From Antiaris toxicaria (Eukaryota > Streptophyta > Magnoliopsida > Rosales > Moraceae), in NCBI GenBank assembly GCA_035233585.1, contig CP141155.1:7664501-7728500 (forward strand): a stretch of DNA of 64,000 nt, given 5' to 3'. The position numbers were made by a program, and so were the translations under genes. Of the stretch, positions 12,190 to 25,449 are shown piece after piece (position 1 is the first letter of the stretch; each line of letters begins with the position of its first letter). The notes below the pieces were generated by a model. It had not been told where the DNA came from and ran no database searches. It saw only the letters and a program-made list of their open reading frames with translations.

Positions 12190-14765
12190 AGGCTTAGACA
12201 CTAAAACAGTAAGACTCTTTAAAACAAAAAAAAAAACAAAAAAAAGGTACTAGACGTGCAAAAGCGTAATTAGTACACAAAAGGACAATTAATTGAATAT
12301 TTATAAAAATTAAAGGGACGTCCACTGATGCACTATGGTTTGTCAACCAAAAAGAGATACATATATAATTAGTGTAAGACTAATTAAGTTTCTTTATCCA
12401 TTTTTTTCTTTTCTTTCTGTAAGTACATAAAGTTATTATATGATAATTTTTTGGTCTTGTATAATTAAGTTACAACTTACAAGAATGCTTGTATCCTCAT
12501 TTTCAATGGCGAAGATAATTAATTATATATACTTTTAGAGAATTAAAGCAATGGTTTTCTCTACCTAAAAAAATATATCAAATAAGTTTTGTCCAATACA
12601 AATCGTAAGACTAAAATTAATGGTCTTTCAGCTGCTGTTTTGGCGGGTCTTCCTATTTTATTTTTTTATTTTTTTATGGCTTTTTCTTTAATGTTGTAGG
12701 CAGGTGTTCTTTTCCTTTACTTTGTTGCTCTCTTTGGAGTTGTATTTCAGATTCTCCTTTTTTTTTTTTTTTTTTCTGTTATTCATAAATTTAAGTAGAG
12801 AACTTTGCATACAATGTGTTTTCCAAGAATATCAACCTAATTTAGGGAACCCTGAAAATTCTCGATATTAATTAATCGTTCTCTTTCTTCATTATGCAAA
12901 AGTAAAAAATTAAAAAAAAAATCCCTACATAGGGTGCTCTCATGGAAGAATTCCACCATTTTGATAATTATAAAGTACATCGACAAAGAAAATTGTATTA
13001 TAGTTTCTATAGGAGTGCTCCTAACAAAAAATGCTATGTAATCCTATTCATAACCAAAACCTAGTGAAAGAAGTAAATAGCATTTCTACAGACAAAATAA
13101 CTAAAATAAATAGCAAATTTATTAAATAAATAATTTATTTAATTCTAGTAAATAGATTATTAATTTACTTAATAAAATTATTATTTACTATTATTTACTC
13201 TAGATATTTTAAAATCATACTATTTACTTTCTTTAATAATTTTGACAATAAAATACTATTTACTATAATATTTGTGCAAAATTCAACATATATGCATGGA
13301 GTTAGAATTTAAACCACTCCCAAAATAAAAAGAAATGCTCTATTTTTTAGGAGACTTTTATAATGGGGTTAGCATGCTTTACCCCAATCAGTGAGGTAAA
13401 AATTATTTACTATAAGATTGCTTTTAAATGGTTGAGATTAAAAAGATGCACAAAACAATTTCAAAATGTATAACACCTATTTATAAAATTAAAAAAAAAA
13501 CTGTTTGGAATTTTAATAATTTTCAAACGTGATTGTCTGTTTGGTGGGCCACTTTGGATCAGGGATCACTCTCAACCAAAGTCCTAATCATTTTTTTTTT
13601 TAAGGCAATCTTGTGTTAACGATCTATTATTAGTTTGGTAGGCCACTTTAGATCACTCCACACTCTAGGATCACTCTCAACCAAAGCCCCGTTGACAAAA
13701 TTCACATCGATAATCTCTTTTTTTTTCTTTACGATAATCTTGTGTTAACAATCTATTATTAATTTGATGTATCTTTTTAATCTCAATTATTTAAAAGCAA
13801 TCTGACAGTCAATATATAATTTACTACGTAATAAAGTTCCTCTATATTTTTAAATAATTCCCCTATTTTAAAATAAGTTTAAAATAATTTACTCTATTAT
13901 AGAATTCCCATATTTTCTAACCTCCTAGGATAAGATTTGACTTTAGATTTTGATCGAGGCTCATGCACATATAACATTGACATAGCCTCAAACATGGCCG
14001 TATTCTCCACGAAGGTTTTGATTTGTCTGAGCAATCTTAAAATAAGGTGATATGATTCATGTGAGAAAAAAAGACCTTATTCCACAAGCACTCAATCAGC
14101 ACATTAGCCCAAAGTTGACATTCTTCAATTTATTTCATTTTATTTTACTTTATTTGAGATTCCAAAGTTGACATTCTAGAACATAGAAAAAAGAATACTT
14201 GCAAATCTATTACTCGGCCTCTGACCTGTTGGTGGATCTATAAGCGAATCATAAGTGATCTCTACCATTAGTCAGTCCTATAATTATTATTATTCTTTTC
14301 TATTTCCTCTCATTAGGAATTTACTCTTCCATTTCTGCTTTTCATGCGGTGTGTTCCACTTGATGCCATTTGACCTTTAAAAAGAAGGCTATGCTCAACT
14401 TGCCAAACATGAAATTTAGATCACAATCTCAACACGCAAAGATTCTAACGATATTGTGAAGTTCACAATTTAGTAGTTATATGTGAATTTATCTCAAATG
14501 GTTAGGCTTTTAGATTATCATATTGTTTATATATACATGAATTCTCCTTTTGAACCAGTTTTTGGGATGTGCTTTACCTTATTTCACGTGACATCAAAGT
14601 TAGACCTTGAGGACAATAACAAATTAGACTCTAATCCATTTGAATGACAAATTAGGTGTGATTGAAGGTATTAGATTGTGAATTGTTAAATTATTAAACT
14701 GATAGTGTTTATATCTTGATTGGATTAACAAATAGACTTTTTTTTTTTTTTTGTTAGAAGGTAAC
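12190..14765. other. Gene-free part of duplication copy 1
   Basis: AT-rich sequence matching copy 2 in blocks. Around 13.5-13.7 kb a short local direct repeat occurs (GGCCACTTT..GATC with CACTCTCAACCAAAG twice, about 125 bases apart). No coding potential or RNA gene is recognised. Confidence 0.5.
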
Positions 14766-14768
14766 TTA

Positions 14769-15165
14769 TATAGGGCACGTTTGGTAAAAGTTTTATATTT
14801 TAATCATATTCAAACGCAATGTAATTTTACATCAAACGTAAAGTTTTCCATTCAAATACAATCCTTTTCAACAATGTTACGAAAACAATTACTATTCAAA
14901 ATTTTTTAAAACAATCACATCAACTTTTCAACTCTATTATTTATCTTCACTTTTACTCATCACATCATCTTTTCAACTTTATTATTTATCTCTACTTTTA
15001 CCAATCACATCAACTTTTCAACTTTAAAATACTTTTAATCTAAACACACATTTTATTCAAATACAAAATAAATATTTTTCAATCAAATATAATATTTAAA
15101 AAATAATTATATTTAAATATAATTAAAATGAATTATATTCCAACATAACGTATTTATCAGCATTT
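14769..15165. mobile_element. Tourist-like MITE, copy C
   Basis: Carries the family's GGGCACGTTTGGTAAAAG end and the ACAATCACATCAAC core, with an internal duplication of the core segment (the CACATCA-CTTTTCAAC block occurs three times). The right end is degenerate. It is absent from the matching place in duplication copy 2, near 31.02 kb, so it inserted after the duplication or was lost from copy 2. Confidence 0.75.
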
Positions 15166-15169
15166 ATCA

Positions 15170-16960
15170 GATATTCTTGATAGCGGTGCACAATAAAATT
15201 TGACTGGTTGACGTAGTTTTACCTTGTCAACTTTGTTTCCGATTATTCCATCAATCTTTTCTGTACTACTTTGCTTTTTATCCTGCCCTCCAGAGGTCGT
15301 TTTCATGGAATATAACAAATGGAAATAACATTTTCACCTGCCATGATTCAAGGGTGCCTTTCTGCCGAAAACATGTCTGGTGGAAATTTTCAGACAAATC
15401 AATTGCTAATTAATGTAGTAGTTTTTTTCTTTCATGTTTCTTTATCGCCCTTGTTGTACAGAGACGACGGTGATGACGACAACAATAAAACAACCGAAAC
15501 CCACCCCACTCAAAAATATTATCATCAAAATCAATTACAGATAGTTCAATATTAAAACTTCCTATTTTACATTATCAATATGATTTAAACATTTTATTTA
15601 ACTGTTTGATTTATAACTAGAGTAATTTTGTGTCATATTGCAATTTTAACATAGAAAATCATATATAAAATCATTAAAAAACTAATTCAATAATTAAACA
15701 CAATCCATATTTATAGTGTAAAATAATTAATATGTCCTACTATAAAAGCTCACCGAATATATTGTCCATGTACATAGGAGCTTTAGTGTAGTCATTTAAG
15801 ACTTTGGAGTGTTATTTTGATTGCTTCACAAAATCATTCATTACCATACCTTTGTCGGGTGGTTTATATTACTAGTTTATCTAGTTATGAAATTATTACT
15901 AGATCATACTTATAATTATTATTAATTTCTATTTTTTCACAAATTTATAAAATTACTTACAATTATTGTTTATTATTATTTTTTCACAAATATATATTTT
16001 ATAAAGTGAAATCTAACCTTCAACCTCTCTCTCAAAATCTTAGCCCTCCCAAAACCCCTAGTGCAACCTGTCATATAAAAATTCTTTTAATAACCCTTTT
16101 TGATATGAATGTTCTGTAAACTTTTAAGACAACAAATAAAAAAAAACATATAATTAAGTGTAGATATATATATATGTACATGTTTATATATACAATTGAA
16201 AAAAAAATGGATTTTCTAATTAAGTGTTGTGAATTTTTTATTGCGTTAACGAACAATGTGTTAATAAATATTTAAACAACAATTATTTAAACAATGTGTT
16301 AAACAACAATTATTTAAGCATATACATGGACAAACACAATGTTTAACGATATTAATGGTCAAGAATCTATTTATATGTCGATAGGTAGAATAACTATAAT
16401 TAACAAAAATAAAACTAACGCATAACATTTTGTTATTACTATCTAATTTTTTTTTTTTTGACGTGATTTTTCTAAATTTATACTTTCATCTAAATTGAGA
16501 TTCATCATGGAGAATATATAAACTTCACTTCTCATCTTTATGGTAAAAGAGATGCTAGAAATAAGACTGAAATTGTACGGAGAGCCTAAAAACCTAAGTA
16601 ACAAGATTTTTTTTTTTTTTTTTTTTTGGTTTTCTGTTTCTGCGTATCGAATGGAAGAGGGATCCTTGTCATTCACTCATGCATTTGCTGAGAGCATATG
16701 AATATAACATATCAATCTCCAAACATGAATCAATTTAGACCCATTACTAATATAAAGTGAGTCCAAATTTAAAATTGAGTTAAGTATGAATTCACTTTTA
16801 TATAATTTCATTATTGTCATTGTTATTCATAACCTAGGAAGTCGAATAAAAACATTGAGATAATGTATATGAAACCAAACTTTGAAAAAAAGACATAAAG
16901 AAATATAAGCTAGTTAGAAGCCAAAGTTAACAGAGAGGTCGGGTGGACAAATGACCATTA
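15170..16960. other. Gene-free part of duplication copy 1
   Basis: Closely matches 31060-33774 of copy 2 apart from the retroposon there. Open frames are short and low-complexity. Near 15.9 kb lies the unoccupied version of the site that holds the poly(A) retroposon in copy 2. Confidence 0.5.
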
Positions 16961-17697
16961 ACTTTAAGAGTGTGTTTGGTAGGAAAGAAACGTGAAAGGA
17001 ATGAGAGGGGTGGTGTAACACCCTTAAGTTTAATGTTAGCATTTTAGGTTATTTCTAATTTACTATTAACCTAATAACAAGAAAAGACCAAGTGAAATTA
17101 AATTATTAATTATGATTTATAATGTCATTAATATTTTATTAAGTTTTCTTACAGGTGATCGTGAAAAGAAATCTTAGTGTGCACAAGGTATTAGGTTATG
17201 ATGTTATGATTTATATAAAATTACATGATTGTAAGTATTTTGAGTATAAGTTTATGTTCATACATGTTACACATGTATTTGTTTGATTATTGTGTATTAT
17301 TGATAATTTATATTAATACGATTAGGTATTGATTTCTTTAGTGGGTTTATTATTCAAAAAGAAGGATTCCAAAAAATAGGGTCATCTTCCAAAATAATTT
17401 TGACCTTTAAAACATCTAAATTTGACAGGCTTTGTGATACAAATTTGTAGAATTTTTTTGTTAACTTTCAATAGCCACTTAACTCTCTTAATTTCGATAT
17501 TGGAATAAAAAGTTATTATCAAAATATCGCCAGATGTTTTGAATTCAAATTCCTATGAGAATTTCAGTTTCAACCCAAACTTTTATGATATTACAAAAAT
17601 GATCTCATTTTTTTAACCCTCTATGCTCGAAATTTGAAGTCCAATTAAAGATAGAAACCCTAGACAACCCTAAGTATCATTATAAATAAGAGATCAA

Positions 17698-18015
17698 TGG
17701 GGCGTTTGGGTAACACATTGTGTTTATAATGCGTTTAAATGCAATGTATTGAATGCAAGTTGCATTTGGATGAAAAGTATTTGCATTATATTATATGTAA
17801 TGTGATTGATAAAAATAAAGAGAAAAAAAGGAATGGAGAAAGAGAACGTGTGATGTGATTGGTAAAAGTAATAAAAAAATAGAATGATAAATAGTGATTG
17901 TATTAGATTTAAAATATAATGTGATTGGTATTTGAATGCAAGACTTTTGCATTTGGATGAAAATTACATTGCATTCAAACGCAATGCGAATATAATGTGA
18001 TAAACAAATGGACCA
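17698..18015. mobile_element. Tourist-like MITE, copy F (nested)
   Basis: Opposite orientation to copies A-E: internal GTGATGTGATTGGTAAAAG is the complement of their core. Ends are TGGGGCGTTTGGGTAAC and ATAAACAAATGGACCA, flanked by CAA and TAA, a duplication with one change. It sits inside the large solo LTR, so it inserted later. Confidence 0.8.
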
Positions 18016-19285
18016 TAAGCCTCCTGCCTCTCAAAAGACTCATTCTCTTATTTCTCTAATTTCTCTCTCTAGAAAAGACCTTTTTTTTCTCCTTTTCTCT
18101 TTAGTTCTCAAGTTTTCTCCAAGCCACTTACGTCTTATCTAAGGTATGATTTATTTTTCATCAATATATATTTATTATGAATATAATGATCATGAATGGT
18201 TAATGATTTCTTGTAATTATATCGAGTTTGTTTATGTTTCTCTTCATAGGTATTCATGATAGATGATTTGTAATTCATCATATGTTATGCTCTCTTCTTT
18301 CTCTCTTTCATTCTCTCACACATGTGATGTCTGTAATAGAATTATTATAGTGACTTTAATGATTTTTGCAATTTCTTGATGATTGAAAAGTTAGGATTTC
18401 GATTTTATGAATTTTCTCATAGAAGTCAACAAATTTGCTAGGGGTATAACTACGAGTTTTGAGTTTTATATTGCAATATATATTTTTAAGTGCCTTAATA
18501 ATATCAAAATCTGTCATATGCTATACCGTTGGAAAGATCTAGGAGTCTAGTTTCTCATACCATTGGAATCAGTGAATTTGTTTTAGATATGATTTTATAT
18601 ATTTTTTTTATCACGATCTCCGAATTTGTCCTTACAAGATGATGTATTTAATGTGATGTTATGGTGTTATGTTAAATGATACATACTAAGTATGTGTTAT
18701 ATGATGATTTTATATGATGGTTTGAGTTATGATTATGATATGATAAATCTTTATGGATTTTAGGAAACTAAGACTATATTATACTTTTATAATGCATGAG
18801 AAAATATAAAAGTTTAACACACATTGAAAGAACTCGAAGTCGCATCATCGAAGAAGGATTAGTAAGTAAAGAAAGCTCAAGAACAAGGTAAGTACATCAC
18901 TCACCTGTAACATATTTATTCAAAGTTCTAAATGGATTTTAAATGATTTTTAAATTACATAGTGTTTTGATAACAAATATTCTTTATGAATTTTGTTTTC
19001 AATAAGGTTTTATTAGAATATGTAACGTATGAAGATGGTGTTTTTAATTTATACTTATTTGTTTCTATGAAAAGATAAGATGATAAATTTTTATAATAAA
19101 AGATGTTAGGAAGCATGTACCTAAAGATAGACCTTATTTGTACCAGGAAGTGAGGTACCTTAGAGGATGGTGACGGGTACGAGGCCTAAGATGGTTGTCT
19201 TGGTGGATGTTGAGTCTAGCTATCTCACTTCCATCTTGGTTGTGTGCATTGGCGAATTGCCTAGGGCCCAAACAATATGGTAAAG

Positions 19286-19903
19286 ATAAGAGTTAACTAT
19301 ACTGAGACCCATGTGTTTTTTGAAATTATAAAGATACTCCTTTAATCAAAATTAATAAAATAAAGACCCCTTATTCTTAAGTTTGTTAAGTTTATATATG
19401 AAATGATTAAAACAACATTTATTATGTGAGCATTTTACTATTGATAATGAATTTTTTTTTCTTTATAAAAACAAACATTATATTTTAGATATTATTGTCA
19501 TAATTATATATGTTTTACCATTTTATACTACTTTGCTTTAAAAAAAATTATAGATTACTTAATTTATATATATATCTCTTATATGTGTAAATTGTCCATC
19601 AAATTAAAAATAAATAAATAACAAAAGAACAAATAATGATTATAGATGTTCAAAAATCAATTAGAAACCATTTTTGGTGTCAAAGAAAGGTAAAATTATC
19701 ATTTTATAATTTGGTATATGGCTAAAGGCATTTTTTAATGAAAGAAGGGGCATTTATGCTATTTTTGTATAATTAACAGTCAAACTCATAGTTAACTAAA
19801 ATTTTTTAAAAAGTCAGGTGGTGTTAATATATTAATTTTGATCAAGAAAGTGTCTCTGTAATTTTATAAAATTACAGGTAGTGTCAGTGTAATTCACTCT
19901 TAA
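19286..19903. mobile_element. Element with about 85-bp terminal inverted repeats (nested)
   Basis: The left end (AAGAGTTAACTATACTGAGAC, continuing into AATCAAAATTAATA) is matched by the reverse complement of the right end (AAGAGTGAATTACACTGACAC, continuing into GATCAAAATTAATA). No open frame lies between. Superfamily is not clear; the inversion runs too close to the flanks for a duplication to be read. Confidence 0.6.
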
Positions 19904-20727
19904 TGATGACAATGATGATGAATAAGACTTTTATAACAAACGAGTTGTTTTCCTTTTATAAACATACATATGATTCCTAATACTTTTGCTAATGATAAAG
20001 TGTTTTGTGAGTAAATGGATGTACTTAATAAACATTCACTTACTAGAGTTTTTGCACGTTACAAATAAAGGTGAAGCTAAGGCTTAAGATTGGAGGAGGC
20101 TTGATGTACAAGTGTGCATGGTAGCGAAATGGCTTATCAGAACTTTCCTATTTTGAAAGTATTTATGTTTAATTTTAAAAGTTTTATAAGTTTAAAGATT
20201 GGATTGAAATGTTATTTATTCGTAATGTTTTAATAGGTTAATCTTAAGATGATTTAAGTTCTTTTTAATGACTACGTTTCCGTCATCATGCTTTTTTACA
20301 AAATTTAGTTTTCCTATCTTCCGCATTGATGTTTAAAAGATAATTATTATTATAGAATTTCTACCAATAACAATTTATATGTTATGTTAAGATAGTAACG
20401 ATGACATCACGTTAAAGGGGTATTACAGGGGGAGGGATTTATGGAAGGATTTTAATATTCATAGTTATTTGATCCCTCTTAAATTAAAGAGATTGTGTGG
20501 TTATACATATAGCCAAGTGATAATTTTACACCTGATCCCGTCATAAAGTGAAGGATTTGAATCACCTACCCCCAAATTCAAATAAATAAATAAATTACAG
20601 GGATTGTTGGAGGAATTGCATATCAAACAACATAAGAGAAAGGATCTTCCTTTCTTTTTTAATTTCCCTCACTTAAGTGATGTACCACTCCCTCCTTATT
20701 TTCTCTCATTCATATCAAACATACCTT

Positions 20728-22870
20728 AAGAAACGATATTTCACACCAATGACAACAAAACTTCGAAGAAACAAATATAACTTTTGAAACAACAATTTTA
20801 CTTTAAAACTACAGAATTCCAAAATCGATAAACAACAAAGCTACAAAAATGATAAATGACATACAAACAACAATACAAAAAATGACTGAAGTTAATAAAT
20901 AATAACGACGACAAGCTATCAAAGAAACAACAATAGATAGAAAAACGACAATGTCTCTTGAAAAAACAAAGCTTGAAAAGCAAAAACAGTTTAAGAAATT
21001 TCAAAAATCGACATTGCACAATAACAACGAGAGAAATTAAATAAACAAAGTCACTTTAACACAACAAAATGACAATTTCTCTTAAAAACAATAAAAGCTT
21101 CTAAAGTTAAAAAAAAAAAAAGAGTATGAACTTCAACACTTAATAGTAAAAATGATAGATTCATTAAAAAATGATAGATCAAAAGAAAATATCTTAATAT
21201 CTCACATAAATCATGAGAGAACATAAAAGAGACAGTGGCAAGTTTCGAAACTACATCACCCATTTAATAGAACGATAAACCAAAAAACAACAAAAACACA
21301 AAAAGAATAACTACTTTTAAAAAAAAGGTCTCTTGAAACAACAAAGATTTAGAAATAAGAGGAGCTTACAAACGACAAAAAGGGAAAAAAAAAAAAAAAA
21401 GACCGTAACTGTAAAAGTTATAAACATGACATTTGGTATAATTAACCATATAATATCTAAGATGAAAGACCAATAAAATTCAAAAGTTGAGGAGGAGCGT
21501 AAGATATTCAACTATGGCAATTAGAAAAATTATAAAGATAGAAGAACCGACGTTTTCTACTATTAGGTTAGAAACGACATTGTTTTCATTGACCAAACCG
21601 GGCTCTCAATGAGAGACGATGGACTCTTGATCGGTACTTGTGTGGCACTTCAAAGAGACGGGGAAGGTCCGAAGCAAATGGAAATTACCGAGAAAAATGA
21701 CGTTTTTTTTTTTCAAACGACATTAAGGGGTAAACGACAATATTTGGAAAACGACAATACTTCTTCTAGGCGACAAAGAATTTTTAAAACGTAGAGTATT
21801 GTTATCTTGGAAACGGCAAAGACTTTAGAAACCACAATGAGATAGACAATTTTTTTTTTTTTTAGGACAGCAATGTCAAAATGACACGATAAAAAACCAC
21901 AACGCCTCAGGTAAATGATTATAATCACCACACAAAAAAAAAAAAAGGCATCTCTTAAGAAAAACAATTATTTTCTCTTAAATAAACACGATGTTAAATA
22001 TGCAACATATCCTCCATATGTTAAAAAGAACTTAATTAAAGCGACATTATCAAAAAAAAATTAAAAATTAAAAGGAACAAATATTTAAATCATATGTTAC
22101 AACAGCAACGATCTAGATGTGTGACAATGAAAATACACACAAACACGATCAAATGCAAATGTTGTCATTAGAAGAAAAAAAACTCTCAACATGATATCAG
22201 TCGTGTGAAACGACAAAGTTTCTCTTGAACGACATTAACATTACAAACGATAATAATTGAGAGTTTTAACTTGACAAAGTTATGTTTACAAATGAACACA
22301 CTCCGAGAAAACGACAGAAGAAAAATGAACGACAAAACTAGAAACAAAACAACCAAACTTTCTAAAACAAAAAAGACAACAATCTAATCTAAGATGTTAA
22401 TAAGAACCCTTGAAAACGACGACAACTTATAAACAGGAGTATTTATTAGAAACGACAATGGTTTTACAGACAGCAATAACCTAGAGATGATGACCTCCAC
22501 AACTTCAATCCATCAAACACCAACCCTGTCATGAACGACAGTGTGTCATGCGAACGACGATAAGATAAAACCATGATAATTATGAGAAACGATAACAACA
22601 CTGCCATGTGGTTTAAGAACTTACGGAACGACAGCATTTCTGAATCGGCAATTAAAAACGACAACACTCTGGAAAAAACTTAAGACATGAGCTTCTCCAA
22701 ACATAGACGTTGCTCATATAAACCCAAAAAAACGACAATATCATAAGAAATGACAGGGACATGTCATTTAAACTAAAATTTAAAAAAAAGTATATGAACA
22801 ATTGAATTTCTAAAACTAATTCATACAATTGCATTTAAAACCTAACTACGCATTAGCAAGGATCAAAATA
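20728..22870 (+). repeat. Degenerate short-period array with AACGACAA core (copy 1)
   Basis: Dozens of imperfect units, mostly about 15-35 bases apart, carry AACGACAA or close variants (AACGACATT, AACGACGAC, AACGATAA), often with TTTCT or TCTTGA spacers. Clear examples lie at about 20942, 21731, 21751, 22208, 22314, 22330, 22450, 22533, 22627 and 22730. Translated on the minus strand it gives Cys-Arg-Phe-Lys-Arg-like repeats with stops. No gene is supported. Confidence 0.7.
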
Positions 22871-23069
22871 AAACTAGTTTTATGATGGTCGTCAACGGGA
22901 ATGGATTTCAAAGGGGATATGTAAAAAATGAGAGTTAAAATGTACTGAAAAACTATCTTATATGACAATAATTATAAAGTGTAAAGTTAAATCTCCAAGT
23001 TAAAAAATAAATAAAATGACTTTATATCTTATTTTTTAACATATTATACTATTAATTTCGAATTTAAGG

Positions 23070-24395
23070 CCACATAAAAATTTGTCATATTTACCAGCCG
23101 AGTTTAGCATAGTACATAAAGTCATCGCCTATGTGATTAGATCAAAGGGGACTTGAAAAGTGAAAAGAGTAAGGCTAAGAAGCAAGCGGCATGTCGCTGC
23201 TGGTATTGCTATGTTGGAATTTTCATAACCATTATCCTCTTCTCCATTACCCAAGAAGAAAGGGGAAAAGAAAGAAAGAAAGAAAAACCAAAAAAAAAGG
23301 GGTCAAATTTTTCAGAGAGTCCAGACAAGACTGACAGCACGCGCCTATCCCATGAATACTCTTTAAATTTTAATTAAAAAAAAAGTTTTATCGTGTGTAC
23401 ATATATATATATATATTTTGGAAATCGTAACTATTATTGGAAATCATTAAAAGCAACAAGATAATTTGATTGTTTGTTTAATTGTTTTTTTTTTTTAATT
23501 TGGAGTTGAGGATTTCAACTATTCAATTTGTGATAGAATTAAGTTTTGAATTATGTTTAAATTATGTCTGTAATATCTTAATAACTATGAGAATAGATTG
23601 TCTCGTTTAATTTTTTTTGTAAATCATCACTGATTCAAGGAATATAGATTAAAACCGTAAAAAGAAACAAATAAATAAATTCAAAGAATTTTATATCAAA
23701 AAAAAAAGTTTAGATATATGTTTATAAATATAGCCTAACATTAATGTTATACTTGACTTCGCTTAAAGATTTCGAATCCTTCTTTCCTAATTTAGAAAAA
23801 AAAAAGTATAAAAAAAAATTTTTTGTCAAGTAAAAAGGTTTAGAGATTTAAATGTTATAATATTAATAATTCAAGGATTGATGGTGTCAAAAACAAATCC
23901 TTTGTGCTCTTTAATTGTTACTATTGCAGGCACTGCCACGCACTTGGCTAGTCAATTTTTTAATAAAGAGGTTAATTAGGAAGGATTATAAGAAAAATAG
24001 GACTTGAGAGGGTATTAAGGAAAAAAATGTAGATATACATTTAAAAAACAATTTATGTTAGAGGATAAACAGAAAAAATATTTAAGCAGCAACAAATTGA
24101 AAAGAAGTTATTAAGTCATATATTAATTAGGTAGTGCTATGAGAAAATAAATTTTAGAGAGTAAAAAATATATATATGTAAATAATGATACATTTGAAAA
24201 AATTTATTTCAAGAGTAAAAAAAAATGAAAAATAAAATTAAATAATGATGAAAGAAAACAAACAATAAGAGAGACTGAAATGTGATCGAAAGTTAAGAAT
24301 AATATTATTTTTAAAGAAGTAGAAAGGAAAAAAATATTTATCAAGTACTATTAAAAATAATAGTTAAGATGGCCGCCAAAAAAAGTATGGAAATT
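23070..24395. other. Spacer after duplication copy 1
   Basis: AT-rich, with an AT microsatellite near 23.4 kb and A-rich runs. No gene is recognised. A frame at 23153-23377 starts with Lys-rich residues and a hydrophobic stretch, but nothing supports it as real. Confidence 0.5.
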
Positions 24396-24397
24396 GA

Positions 24398-25440
24398 TCA
24401 TTTGGTATCAATTTTGAATTTAAGAATCTTTCAAATGTGAGATCAAAGATTCAAGCTGAGGACATGACAGAAATTCTTAAGGGATAAGTCGCAAAGAGAA
24501 CAATATGTTATAAGTAGTGGCCACATGTATAAGGGGCTAAAGTCTATAGGGGTGAGCTCTATCAGAGTCTTGAAGCGTGGGTCGTTATATAAAAAAAATT
24601 CAATAAAAGTGAGGTCAAGGCTTAAGCTAGGGACGTAACAGAAATCCTTAAAGGAGTAAGCTCTAAAGAAAACAGTATATTATGCATAATGGAAACGTGC
24701 ATAAAATGCCAAAATCCATGGGGGTTAGCCCTAATGAAGCCTTAAATTCAAAGCGTTTTTTTATATAACGACCACGACCCATGATTTAATGTTCCATTGG
24801 GACTCATCCCTATAAACTTTGGCCTCTTATATATGTGTCCGTTAAGCATAACATACTACCTTATTTGGGGGCTCACTTTTTAAATGATTTTTGTTGCGTC
24901 TAGTCTTGACTTAAGAATCTCTTAAAGTTAAGGTCAAGGGTTCGAGCTCCGGACACGATTGAAACATACTAATTTTGAACTTAAGAATCTCTTAAAAGTG
25001 GGGTTAAGGCTTAAGGGTTTAAGCTCAGGACACGATAGAAATGTATCAAATTTGAACTTAAGAACATGTTAAAGGTGAAGTCAAGAGTTCGAGTTAGAGA
25101 TGCGATAGAAATCCTTGAAGTGGTGAACTCTAAAGAAAATAGTACATTATGAGTAGTGACCACATGTACAAGAGGCAAAGGTCCATAAAAGTGAGCTCTA
25201 ATAAAGCCTTAAAGTGTGGATCATTACATTTTCAAATCAAAATAGTCATAATTATCCTTGAAGGGGTGACTAAATAGTCATAAATAGTCATAAATATCCA
25301 TACGATAGAAATTCTTGAAAAGGTGAACCTCAAAGAAAATAGTATATTATGAGTAGTAACCACATGTACAAGAGGCAAAAGTCCATAAAAATGAACTCTA
25401 ATAAAGCCTTAAAGTGTGGATCGTTACATTTTAAAATCAA
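24398..25440. repeat. Cluster of seven SINE-like repeats
   Basis: Complete or partial units at about 24398-24600, 24600-24780, 24765-24905 (inverted), 24905-24965, 24965-25045, 25055-25230 and 25255-25435. Each carries parts of the same order: CTTAAGAATCTCTTAAA, GGTCAAGGGTTCGAG, CGATAGAAATCCTT, AAGAAAACAGTA, CACATGTACAAGAGGCAAA, GGTGAGCTCTAAT and AAGCCTTAAAGTGTGGATCG. The last two are nearly identical. The family also occurs in intron 2 of the HIPL-like gene. Confidence 0.75.
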
Positions 25441-25449
25441 AATAGTAAT

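Larger units (their letters stand above)
17014..20427. mobile_element. Large solo LTR-like element, about 3.4 kb
   Basis: Begins TGTAACACCC and ends GGGTATTACA, a near-perfect terminal inversion with TG..CA ends. Flanks are GGTGG and GGGGG, a 5-bp duplication with one mismatch. Long stop-filled sequence without gag or pol, and a GTTGGAAAGATCTAGGAGTC segment of a kind seen in long plant LTRs, suggest a Ty3/gypsy solo LTR. Orientation is not certain. It contains two smaller nested elements. Confidence 0.7.
16967..20725. mobile_element. TTA-flanked MITE interrupted by a solo LTR
   Basis: Present in duplication copy 1 only. Copy 2 reads straight through (AACTTTAAGAAATGATATTTC near 33.77 kb), giving the empty site. 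The target TTA(AG) is repeated at both ends. Ends are inverted: GTGTGTTTGGTAGG on the left against GGTATGTTTGATATG on the complementary right. Without the nested LTR the outer element is about 345 bp. Confidence 0.8.
10638..23060 (+). repeat. Segmental duplication, copy 1
   Basis: Collinear with 27114-39440 in the same orientation. Anchors include GATTTCCTCGTGAG (10648 / 27121), AGTGTAAGACTAATTAA near 12.37 / 28.67 kb, GTTCCACTTGATGCCATTTGACC near 14.35 / 30.70 kb, GGTCGTTTTCATGGAAT near 15.29 / 31.17 kb, TTTAAGACTTTGGAG near 15.80 / 31.69 kb, AATAAGACTGAAATTGTAC near 16.56 / 33.32 kb, GAGAGACGA near 21.61 / 35.33 kb and ACTAGTTTTATGATGG near 22.87 / 39.27 kb. No gene is visible inside. Differences between copies are mainly discrete insertions. 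Confidence 0.88.

Noticed and set aside
20798..22834. Minus-strand frames rich in Cys-Arg-Phe-Lys and Phe/Leu
   Set aside because: They are translations of the AACGACAA repeat and T-rich spacers; frames are short, start arbitrarily and are not kept between the two copies.
24398..25440. CRISPR-like repeat cluster
   Set aside because: Units are long, irregular, partly inverted and without unique spacers, in a plant genome. Dispersed SINE-like repeats explain it.
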